This document shows, one piece after another, positions 52,301 through 61,600 of a DNA stretch of 64,000 bases (position 1 is the first letter of the stretch; each line of letters opens with the position of its first letter). A program made the translations under genes and the position numbers. The notes under the pieces were generated by a model. The model made no database searches. It worked only from the letters and a program-made list of their open reading frames with translations, and was not told where the DNA came from. The stretch covers positions 1 to 64,000 of the forward strand of contig DATKMK010000114.1 of assembly GCA_035541895.1 (NCBI GenBank), in the 5' to 3' direction. Source of the stretch: DATKMK01 sp035541895. Its GTDB lineage: Bacteria; Desulfobacterota; Binatia; HRBIN30; JACQVA1.

Positions 52301-54805
52301 TCACGGACAATTGTCGCCCGTGAATGAGAACGACAGGGGCAGCGAGGCCGGTTTGACGTTGGTGGTCGATGGCGCCGGAGTCTGACCGTACTCAAGATCA
52401 TTGAAGCCGCCCACCAGCGCCGACACCTTGGCCTTGGGATCGAGCGTGAGCACCTTGTGCGCAATGAGCGAATTGGTGCCGCCGGTCGCGCCGTCACTGA
52501 CAATCGTTGCCTTCGTGCCGAGCGACACGCCGCAGGCTTCGACGTAAACGAAGCCGCCCGTATTGCCTGGTCCGCTGCCCTTGGCTGCCACGCTGCCGTT
52601 CAGGACCGCGTTGCCCGCGACGACGTTGTGATCCTCCGATACAATGACAATTCCGGGGCCATCTAGATTGCCGCTGACATCGATGGCGCTGGTGACGGTG
52701 GTTGTGATCCCGACGCCGAAGACGTCGACTTCTCCGCCGGTGCCGGTACTGCTCCCCTTTGCGGTCAGCTTACCGCTGAGGTTGCTCGCATCGCTGGCGG
52801 CGAGGGAGATCTGGCCGCCGTTGCTGCCGCTCGCATCAGCCTTCGCGCTCATGTTCAGGCTGGTTCCGCAAAAGACCAGAACGTTGCCACCCGTGCCGTC
52901 TTGCGATCCATTTGCATCCGAGATCGCCGGCGCTTTGGCGGTGATGGTCCCGCCGATGTCACAGGCGCTCGCTGTGATTCCGTTGTCGACGGCGGCCATC
53001 GTGTCGACCAACAACGTGCCGGCGGTGTCGCCAGGGCAGTTGGTTTCGACGGCCGCCTTGCTCCCCAACGTCACACCGCTACACTTGAGTTGAATCTCTC
53101 CCCCGTAATCGCTGCCGGGGCCGAGAAGCGTCAATCCAATTGCGTCGGACTGTAATTTGCCGTTGGCGCTGCAGGGGCCGATTGATTGCAGACTGATGGC
53201 GAGATCGAATTGCTCAAAAAAACTCCCATCGTTCTGCACCGTGGTGCCGTTGTCGATCTGCAGGCTTGGTATGCAGGTCCCGCTTGAACACTCCGCGTCC
53301 ACAGAACACGTTTGGTCGCCGGAAGTGCAGTGTCCAGGGAAATAGCACGGGCCCACCGAGCACGATCCGGGTCCACTCTGCGTTGTGCACTGACTTCCGT
53401 CGCCGTCTTTGCAAAAGCCCGGCACGATGCAGGTGTTGCAGTCGTCATCCGTCTGGCAGGCGATCGCAAGGCCGCTGCAGGTTCCGGTTGCGCCGACGCA
53501 CGACTCGACCGGGCAGTCGCTCGCCAGCGTACACGAGCTGTTGTCATTGCTGCATTGACCGCTGTCGCACGTCGGAGTCGGGCAATCGGGGTCGCTGGCG
53601 CAGGTTTGGCCGGTGGTGACGCTGCAATGTCCGCCGGCTAAATCGCAGGAGCCGGATCCGCTACAGTCGCCCGATGCGGTGCACGGACTGGCGTCGCCTC
53701 CGCATTGTCCCAGTGCCGAGATGTTGACCGTCCCCGGGTTCGCGTCCTTCGCGCTCCCGGCCACGATCTTGCCACCCTTGGCGATGTTGATCGGGCCGTT
53801 GCACGTAATATTCACCTGACCGCCATCGCCGCCGCCGTTGACCGTCTCCTTGCCGTCGGCTTGGATTGCCAAGGCCAACGGAACGCATGGCCCGACGGCG
53901 TTGATGGTCACCGTGCCGCCGCTTTCCGCTTTGCCTTGGGCGCTGGCTTTGGAGCCTTTGACCGCCGTGATTGGCCCGGCCTGCGTTTCGAGATCGATGC
54001 TTCCCCCCTGACCGCCGCCGGAGGAGTCGGCGGCCCCATTGGCTTCGAGCGAAGTCGCCGCATCAAGGGCAATGCCGTCCTCGCAGTCTATCGCGATGCT
54101 GCCACCATCTCCGCCTACGTCTGCGGCGACCGCAGCACTGGCGAGCATTTTCGGGGCGATCGGGCTGCTGGGCGTCCCGCAGGTTCCTCCGGTGTTGAGC
54201 AAGACCTCGCCGCCTCCTCCACCGGCTCCGCCGGCGTCGAGCTTCGCTCCTTTGTCGACGCCGATGGCGGCTTGGTCGCCGTCGAGGGAGACGCTCCCGC
54301 CATACCCGCTGACACCTTTCGCTTCGAGAACAGCGCTGGCGGTCAAGTGCGCCCCCGTGCAATGCAGCTCAACGTTTCCCCCGTTACCTCCAAGGCCGGC
54401 ACTCATTGCCGCGTTCGCTTGGATCTTCCCCGCAAGCGTACACGGCCCGGCGGAGGTGTTCGTCGACCCTGCAACACTCACGGCCCCGCCATCGATCCCT
54501 TTGCCGATGCTGCTGATTACGGAGCCCTTATCGAGGGTGACGGTGCCGTCGGTGCGGATGTCGATTTCGTTGCCGTTGCCGATCAGTCCGCCGCTGGCCG
54601 TGACGTGGAAGTTGCGCGCGCCTAGATCGAAGACCGCCGGGTCGTCGGTGATGGCAAACTTTTTCGTGACGGCGCAGTCCCCGGTATCCCCACAAAGGTC
54701 GTGGACCGTGTTGGCCACCGGCGTGGCGGCGAAGCTGACCCGCGTGCTGAGCAGCAGCAGTGCGCCAAGTGTGAGTTGTGGAAGCCTGTCGGTTCGCGCT
54801 TTCAT
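52301..54805 (-). CDS. Giant secreted repeat protein with Cys-rich insert (paralog 2)
   Basis: 834 residues from ATG 54805 (GGGGGAGAA upstream; a TTG at 54817 is rejected). Signal peptide LTLGALLLLSTRVSFA. Same architecture as paralog 1: DLCGDTGDCAVTKKFAITDD, repeats such as VDKGAKLDAGGAGGGGGEV, a Cys-rich block (CTASGDCSGSGSCDLAGGHC, CASDPDCPTPTC), and ending FTGDNCP. The N-terminal 30 codons share almost identical DNA with paralog 1, so duplication was recent or gene conversion occurred. Likely surface-exposed; function unknown. Confidence 0.85.
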   Translation of the reverse strand: MKARTDRLPQLTLGALLLLSTRVSFAATPVANTVHDLCGDTGDCAVTKKFAITDDPAVFDLGARNFHVTASGGLIGNGNEIDIRTDGTVTLDKGSVISSIGKGIDGGAVSVAGSTNTSAGPCTLAGKIQANAAMSAGLGGNGGNVELHCTGAHLTASAVLEAKGVSGYGGSVSLDGDQAAIGVDKGAKLDAGGAGGGGGEVLLNTGGTCGTPSSPIAPKMLASAAVAADVGGDGGSIAIDCEDGIALDAATSLEANGAADSSGGGQGGSIDLETQAGPITAVKGSKASAQGKAESGGTVTINAVGPCVPLALAIQADGKETVNGGGDGGQVNITCNGPINIAKGGKIVAGSAKDANPGTVNISALGQCGGDASPCTASGDCSGSGSCDLAGGHCSVTTGQTCASDPDCPTPTCDSGQCSNDNSSCTLASDCPVESCVGATGTCSGLAIACQTDDDCNTCIVPGFCKDGDGSQCTTQSGPGSCSVGPCYFPGHCTSGDQTCSVDAECSSGTCIPSLQIDNGTTVQNDGSFFEQFDLAISLQSIGPCSANGKLQSDAIGLTLLGPGSDYGGEIQLKCSGVTLGSKAAVETNCPGDTAGTLLVDTMAAVDNGITASACDIGGTITAKAPAISDANGSQDGTGGNVLVFCGTSLNMSAKADASGSNGGQISLAASDASNLSGKLTAKGSSTGTGGEVDVFGVGITTTVTSAIDVSGNLDGPGIVIVSEDHNVVAGNAVLNGSVAAKGSGPGNTGGFVYVEACGVSLGTKATIVSDGATGGTNSLIAHKVLTLDPKAKVSALVGGFNDLEYGQTPAPSTTNVKPASLPLSFSFTGDNCP

Positions 54806-54846
54806 TTCTCCCCCCAATTCTGATCGTTGATGATTTCGTCTGCTTT

Positions 54847-54875
54847 TCGTATCAGGTCACTATCAATCCAGTCAA
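54847..54875 (-). promoter_or_regulatory. Candidate promoter of paralog 2
   Basis: TTGACT (54875-54870) and a weak ATACGA (54852-54847), 17 bases apart, on the minus strand. The surrounding 54806-54939 spacer is AT-rich compared with the rest of the window, typical of a regulatory region. Confidence 0.4.
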
Positions 54876-54939
54876 CAAAATAGGTCATCCTAAAGTTCGC
54901 CCAGCTAAGTCTGCATTTTATTTTCGACGACGATTTACT

Positions 54940-57153
54940 CTACATAGAGCACCCACTGAGTGCCGCATTCACTGCTAGCACTAGCTCGTCGACCGTGACC
55001 TTCCCGTTCTGATCGTGATCGAACGCGCCACAGACCTCGACGCGCTGGTTGCCGAGCGCGATGTTCACGCCGATGACCAGTTCGTCGACGCTCACCTTGT
55101 CGTTCCCATCACAGTCGCCCGCACACCCGGATACCACCGGCGTGCTGGATGGGGTCGGTGACGGCGTCGGCGATGGCGTTGGGGTGGCAGAGCTAGCACT
55201 CAAGTCGATGACGAACACGCCACTCGAGTCGGTGGCGGCATAGAGCTGCGAAGGGTTCGACGGGTCAATCCCGAGATTGACGACCGTATAGTCCGCCAAT
55301 CCGATGTCGTTCCAGGTATTGCCTCCGTCGGTGCTCTGAACCAGGTCGTAGCTGCTCTGTGCGTAAACGGTTCCGGCATGCACCGGGTCCACTAGGAGAG
55401 GCGCGAACAGATAGGGGTCGAGCAACGACCAACTGTCGCCGTGGTCGGCGCTCTTGTACAGGCCGGTTTGTCCGCCCGACCGATCGAAAGCGGTGGCATA
55501 GAGCGTCCCCGGGCTCGCGGATTCGACGGCGATGTCCGTGATTGCGCGGGGTGAGGGAATTCCGGAACTGGCCGGCATCCAGTGGCTGGCGCCGTCGTCG
55601 CTCCGGAACACGCCGTCGCCGTCGGTTCCACAGTAGAGGGTCTGTGGGTTGACTGGATCGACCGCAACGACCAGCGCACTGGTGTTGGTGAGGCCGACGT
55701 TGCTCCGAACCCAGTTCATGCCGCCATTCGTACTCACGTAAACGCCGTCATCATCAGGGCTCGGCGGTGAACTCACGACGGCGGCATAGAGGATCTTCGA
55801 ATTGGTGGCATTGATGGCGATCGACCAAACACTTGATGTGGCGTGTGCGGTCAGCACCTGTGGAGTTCCGAACGTAGCGCCACCATTGATACTCTTCGCG
55901 ACGCTTGCACCCGAGACTCCGAGGTCGGCGTATACGACGTTACGGTTGGTCGGATCGATCGCCAGGGTAATGGGAGAAAGGCCGCGATTGATCTGCCAAC
56001 TGGCGCCGGCATCGCTGCTCGTGCTGAGCCCCAAATCGGTCGACACGTAGACGGTTGCCGGACTCTGGGCGGAGACGGCGAGGGTCGTCACGCCGGCGAC
56101 GCCGATGATCCCGTGGTTGGAGTCTTGCCAGTTGTCGCCGGCGTCGGTGCTGGCGGAAATGCCTGCATCAGTGGCGATGTAAACCGCGCTTGGGTTGGCG
56201 GCGCGGACCGCGATCGCGTGAATCGCATAGTTCGCCGGCAATGCCGCATCAACCTCGGTCCACTGACTGCCACCATTGGTGGTGCGGAAGAGTTCCATGT
56301 TGTCGGTGGCGGCATACAGATATGCCGAGTTGCTCGGGGCGGCCACCAAATTTGTAATTGTTCCCGTCGCGCCGACATCCGTGGTCGCGAACCATCTCCC
56401 GCCGCCGTTGCCGGTGCGGAAGATTCCACTGTCGGTGGCGACGTACACCAGACTGGCGTTGGTCGCCGACGCCGCGATGGCTTCGGTGGCGGTGTCGTCG
56501 AGCCCGGTGTTGACGTCGGTCCAACTCACTCCCGCATCGGTCGATTTGTAGACGCCGCTCGAATAGGTGGCGGCGTAGAGTGTATTGGGTGCCAGCGGAG
56601 ACAGGGCGAGGCCGATCGTCGAGTCGGGAATATCTTGGTCGAGCTCAGTCCATTCATCGCTGCCGGCGGTCGTCTTGTAGACCCCACCCGCGTAGCCGAC
56701 GACGTAGACCGTTCTCGGTGTTGTCGGCGCCACAATGAGCGCGATGGGGGTATCGGTAAGGTCCCCAGTGACGTCCGACCACGTCCCCCCCGCGTCCGTG
56801 CTCATGAACACGCCGCCGTACCCTCCGGCGAATATCGTGTTGTGGCTGATGGGATCGACGGCCACCGGCGCGGGGTTTCCGCCGTCTCCCGATGCGACTT
56901 GGGTCGTCAAGGGTTGCCAACTCGCGCCGCTGTCCGTGCTCTTGAAGAGTCCTGTGACGTCGCTGCTGGCGTACATGATCGTGGAGTCGGTCGCGTCGAT
57001 CGCGAGCCCATCTACCTCGCCTCCGTCCGGCCCAATGAGTGTCCATTCATTGGTGGCGGCGCTCGCATGTGACAGCCGAGCCGATACCAGCAACAGAACG
57101 AACAGCAGCGAGCGGACTGTTCCTGGCGGTCCGAAGCAATCGATCAGCGACAT
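54940..57153 (-). CDS. Secreted sortilin/VPS10-like propeller protein with C-terminal EF-hand module
   Basis: 737 residues. Signal peptide (LLFVLLLVSARLSHASA), then many BNR-like units such as GLFKSTDSGASWQPL, GVFMSTDAGGTWSDV and GVYKSTDAGVSWTDV making one or two beta-propellers. A Thr/Pro spacer (TPTPSPTPSPTP) leads to a 61-residue C-terminal module: CAGDCDGNDKVSVDELV and DHDQNGKVTVDELV, two EF-hand calcium loops flanked by Cys, dockerin-like. GAGGAGG precedes the ATG. Probably an extracellular or surface protein; the module may act in attachment. Confidence 0.88.
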   Translation of the reverse strand: MSLIDCFGPPGTVRSLLFVLLLVSARLSHASAATNEWTLIGPDGGEVDGLAIDATDSTIMYASSDVTGLFKSTDSGASWQPLTTQVASGDGGNPAPVAVDPISHNTIFAGGYGGVFMSTDAGGTWSDVTGDLTDTPIALIVAPTTPRTVYVVGYAGGVYKTTAGSDEWTELDQDIPDSTIGLALSPLAPNTLYAATYSSGVYKSTDAGVSWTDVNTGLDDTATEAIAASATNASLVYVATDSGIFRTGNGGGRWFATTDVGATGTITNLVAAPSNSAYLYAATDNMELFRTTNGGSQWTEVDAALPANYAIHAIAVRAANPSAVYIATDAGISASTDAGDNWQDSNHGIIGVAGVTTLAVSAQSPATVYVSTDLGLSTSSDAGASWQINRGLSPITLAIDPTNRNVVYADLGVSGASVAKSINGGATFGTPQVLTAHATSSVWSIAINATNSKILYAAVVSSPPSPDDDGVYVSTNGGMNWVRSNVGLTNTSALVVAVDPVNPQTLYCGTDGDGVFRSDDGASHWMPASSGIPSPRAITDIAVESASPGTLYATAFDRSGGQTGLYKSADHGDSWSLLDPYLFAPLLVDPVHAGTVYAQSSYDLVQSTDGGNTWNDIGLADYTVVNLGIDPSNPSQLYAATDSSGVFVIDLSASSATPTPSPTPSPTPSSTPVVSGCAGDCDGNDKVSVDELVIGVNIALGNQRVEVCGAFDHDQNGKVTVDELVLAVNAALSGCSM

Positions 57154-57415
57154 AGCGACCTCCTCAAGCGGGAGGCACTGCTATAGGCAACCGGCTTGCC
57201 AAGTTGCAACCGTCCTTTGTGACGCACGCGTCGCCCCAGAACACGTACCCGCCGTGTCTGACCGCGTCGACGGGTCGTGTCGATAGCTGTCCACTCCGGA
57301 GGACGAGCGCGGGGATCCGCGCCAGCGTGTTTCGCCTTTGGACTTTCAGACGAGGAGTCGGTATGCGGAAGCACTCACGCGATCGACGCGAGGGTCACTG
57401 CATCGGGAGCATCGC

Positions 57416-58546
57416 ATGGATTTTGGTCTGTCCGACGAACAAGAACAATTGCAGCGTAGCGCGCGCGAGTTCCTGGCTCGCGAGTGTCCGCCGGCATTCG
57501 TGCGCGAGGTGATGCGCGACGATGACGGATTCCCCCGCGGCTTCTACGAAAAGATCGCCGCGCTCGGATGGACTGGTTTGATCGTGCCCGCGACGTTCGG
57601 CGGCTCCGGACTGGCGTTACTGGATCTCGCGGTCTTGATGGAGGAGGTCGGCCGTGCAGTGATGCCGGGGCCGTTCTTCGCCTCGACATTGGCGACCCTC
57701 GCAGTCGCGCACGCGGGATCGGCTGCGCAGAAGAAGCACTGGCTGCCGAAACTAGCGGCCGGTGAAGCGGTCGGAACGCTGGCGTTCCTCGAATCGAACG
57801 ACCGTCTGGATGCCGCCGGTATCACAACGCGCGCAAAGTCGGCGCGCGGTGTCTACCGGCTCGGCGGCACGAAGCTGTTCGTCGCTGACGCGGCGACGGC
57901 CGATGTGATCGTCGCCGCGTTTCGAACCAGCGGAAAAGACGCCTCTGGCGTGAGCCTGTTTCTGGTCCCGCGCGATGCCCCGGGGCTGACGCTCACCGCA
58001 CTGCCGACGATTGATCAGACCCGGCGCGTGTACGAGGTGGCATTCGACGACGTCGAGGTGCCCGCCGAGGCCGTGCTCGGCAAAGTCGGCGCCGGCTGGC
58101 CACGCCTGGCGCGGGTGCTCGCCGCCGCCGCCGTGTTGCTGGCCGCCGATTCGCTCGGTGGCGCTCAAAAGTGCCTCGAGATGGCGGTCGAATATTCGAA
58201 GGTGCGCGAGCAGTTCGGGCGGCCGATCGGCTCGTTTCAAGCGATCAAGCACATCGCCGCCGAGATCGTCAGCGAAATCGAGCCGGCGCGTTCGTTGGTG
58301 TGGTATGCGGCGTACGCTTACGATGGCAAGCCGCGTGAGGCGTCACGCGCCGCGTCGATGGCCAAGGCACGTCTCAGCGACGTGTACATGCGTGCCGCCG
58401 ACCGCGCGGTGCAAATGCACGGCGGCATCGGCTTCACCTGGGAGCACGACATGCATCTGTGGTTCAAGCGCGCCAAGTGGAACGAGTTGGCGTACGGCGA
58501 CGCGACGTATCACCGCGAACTGGTCGCCGCGCTCGGTACGTGGTGA
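57416..58546 (+). CDS. Acyl-CoA dehydrogenase family protein
   Basis: 376 residues from ATG 57416 with GGGAG upstream; an earlier in-frame start at 57338 is rejected. N-terminus MDFGLSDEQEQLQRSAREFL is classic; the C-terminus has AVQMHGGIGFTWEHDMHLWF. The FAD-binding motif is poorly kept (ESNDRLDAAGITTRAKS replaces the usual TEP..GSD). This resembles FadE proteins that pair with another subunit, so it could be a partner chain. Substrate and activity unknown. Confidence 0.9.
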   Translation: MDFGLSDEQEQLQRSAREFLARECPPAFVREVMRDDDGFPRGFYEKIAALGWTGLIVPATFGGSGLALLDLAVLMEEVGRAVMPGPFFASTLATLAVAHAGSAAQKKHWLPKLAAGEAVGTLAFLESNDRLDAAGITTRAKSARGVYRLGGTKLFVADAATADVIVAAFRTSGKDASGVSLFLVPRDAPGLTLTALPTIDQTRRVYEVAFDDVEVPAEAVLGKVGAGWPRLARVLAAAAVLLAADSLGGAQKCLEMAVEYSKVREQFGRPIGSFQAIKHIAAEIVSEIEPARSLVWYAAYAYDGKPREASRAASMAKARLSDVYMRAADRAVQMHGGIGFTWEHDMHLWFKRAKWNELAYGDATYHRELVAALGTW

Positions 58547-58568
58547 CGCGCCCTCGACAAAATTTACA

Positions 58569-58600
58569 TTGACATTGAAGTTGCGGACGGAGTAGCGTCG
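58569..58600 (+). promoter_or_regulatory. Weak candidate promoter for the giant secreted protein
   Basis: TTGACA at 58569-58574 in an AT-rich patch; the -10 region 17 bases on (GTAGCG) is poor. A GGGGGGA ribosome site lies before GTG 58631. Confidence 0.25.
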
Positions 58601-58630
58601 CGCGTCCCGACATTCCCGACGGGGGGACGC

Positions 58631-61600
58631 GTGCGGATCGCGCGACTGATGGTTGCTGCGTTCGTGATCGCCGCGTTGCTGCTCGGCAGCGCGCCCGCGA
58701 ACGTGCATGCGGCGTGCGTCGGCGACTGCGATGGCGATGGCCGCGTCAAGGTCGATGAGCTGGTCACCGGGGTCAACATCGCGCTGGCGAATCTCACGGT
58801 CGACGCGTGCGAAAACTTCGATGCGGATCACAATACGCGCGTGACCGTCGACGAGTTGGTCAGCGGCGTCAACAACGCGCTCAACGGCTGTCCGATTGAG
58901 CCGACGCCGACCGCGACGGCAACGCCGACGCCGACGGCCACCGCCTCAGCTTCTCCGACCGTGCTGGCGCCGACGGCCACGCTGACCGCACCGCCGAGCG
59001 CGACGCCGACTCACGTCAACCAGCCGCCGGCCTTCGCTTCGACGCCGATCACGACCGCAGCCGTCGATGCGCTGTATACCTATGCAGTCGTCGCGACCGA
59101 TCCCGACGGCGACGCGCTGATCTATTCACTCAACGGCGCGCCCGACGGCATGACGATCGATTCCACGACCGGTGCGATTGCTTGGCTGCCACTGATCACT
59201 CAAGCCGGGACACAACATCCCACCATTCAGGTCAGCGACGGACATGGCGGCAACGCTACGCAGTCGTTCCGAATCGCGGTGACTCCCGCGCACGCGAACC
59301 GGCCGCCGACGGCGCAGGATGATCGCTACTGCGTTCGGCGCGATCAGATGCTCGCGGTTGCCGGGCCCGGCGTGCTGGCCAACGATTCGGATCCCGACGG
59401 CGACGCGCTTGCGGCGCGGCTGGTTGCCGGGCCCGTGAAAGGTGTGCTCGATCTGCAGCCGGGCGGTTCGTTCAATTACACGCCCTCGCGGCCGCCGCCG
59501 GGTTCAAACGAGCCGCTACTCAAATTCGGCTTCACCGATCCCGACGGTGTCGTCGCGTACGCGGTCAATCAACCGGTGGTGGTCGACCTCGACAAAGACG
59601 GCTCGCCGGAAATTATTTTCACCGCCTGGAATTCGTTTCTCCAGCGCCGGCTGATCGCGGTGCATGGGAAGGATGGTTCGCAGGCGTTCTCGGTTGACGT
59701 TTACCAACCAACCGCGGTGCCTCCTCTCGTACTATCCCAAGAAGCGCTTGCGGCAGGTGACCTCGACGGCGACGGATTTCCGGAAGTCGTGACGCCGCTC
59801 ACCGATCCGATCACCGGTGATCGCACGCAACTAATCGCGTTCAACCATGACGGTAGTGAGAAATGGCGAAGTCCGAGCGTGATCGATCATGTGCTGGTCG
59901 ACAGCGTGATCGGGAGCGGCAGCGGATCGTTCACCAAGCCGTTGATTGCAAACATCACCGGAGACGCGAACCCCGAGATCGTCATCGGCTATGTGGGTTA
60001 CGGACCCAATGCGCCGCTTGGCGCGAAGTTCGTGACCGTCTTCGACAATCAAGGGCATATCGTGTGGACCGCTCAAGGCAGCGTTCCATCCGCGGGCGAC
60101 GGCGCGGTCATCGCGCAGGACATCGACCTCGACGGCAACCTGGAGATCGTGTTTCAGAATGACGTCTTCGATCACAGCGGCAACTTGCGCTGGAGCGCCA
60201 CCGATGACATCGGGTTCCAATTCGCAATCTCGGACGTTGCGGTCGCCAATCTGGACGACGATCCGTTCGGCGAGGTCGTCTACCTCGACATCTACAACGA
60301 ACTCTACGTGTATGAGCACACCGGCGTGAGGAAGTGGGGGCCGGTGATGACGGTGCCCAACAGCTATCCCGGTACGACTCTGCTCACGGTGGGGGACGTC
60401 GACGGCGACGGGACACCGGAGATCGTGGTGATGGGCGACAACAGCATCGCCGCCGTCAAGCCTGATGGGACGGTCCGCACCATCCCACTGCCGTATTCCA
60501 CCGCGCAGCCCGTTTCCGGCCGAACCGTGACAATCTTCGACCTCAACGGCGATGGCAAGCCTGAGCTTCTCTACAACGGCGTCGTCGGCCCGGACGACAA
60601 CAACGGCACATTGTTTATCCTCGACGGACAGACCGGGGCGCTGCTGCACTCGATCACGTCGCCGCGCATCAGCACCGACGGCAGTCCGATCATCGCCGAT
60701 GTCGATGGCGACGGCACCGCCGAGATCATCACCCCAAATTCCGGCTTCAACGTCGCGCTGCGCGTCTATACCGCCAAGACCGGCGCCTGGGCGCAAGCGC
60801 GACCCGTGTACAACCAGTTCAGCTACCACATCACCAACGTCAACAACGACGGATCGATCCCTGCGCACGAAGCCATCAACTGGCTGACGCCGGGATTGAA
60901 CAACTACCGCATCAACGTACCGCTGCCGCAAGAGCGCACCGAGGACAAGGACCAGTTCACGTACACAGCCAACGACGGCGGCTTGGATTCCAACATCGCA
61001 ACCGCGCGCATCGATATTCTGCCGCCGAATCATGCGCCGACCATTCTGTCGCAGCCGCCCACGCGGGCGGCGCCGGGAGTCGAGTACCTGTACGGCGTGC
61101 GGGCGGTCGATCCGGACATCGGCGAGGTACTGACTTTTTCGTTGCCGCAATCGCCGACCGGAATGACAATCGATGCGGCGAGCGGTTTGATTCGCTGGAC
61201 GCCCACTGCCGAGCAAATGGGCCGACAGCTCGTGACGGCGAAAGTTACCGACTCGCAAGGGCAGTCGGTCCTGCAAGGTTACGCGATCGACGTGGTCCCG
61301 GCCGTAACGGTGCCGGCGGGTGCGGTCGGACAAACGCAGGACGGCGCCGAAGCGATCTTGACCGGCGCCGGACTCGTGATTGGAAGCGTCACTACCACGC
61401 CGAGCGCGACGGTTCCGGCCGGGCATGTGATCAGCCAGGAGCCGCCGGCCGGCACGACCGTCCCGTCCGGCTCGCCGGTCAATCTGGTCGTCTCGTCCGG
61501 GCCCCGAACTGTACCGGTGCCGGACGTCGTAGGGCAGACGCAGGCAACTGCGCAGCGGGCGATTACTGGGATCGGGCTGAACATTGGACGTGTGCGCGCG

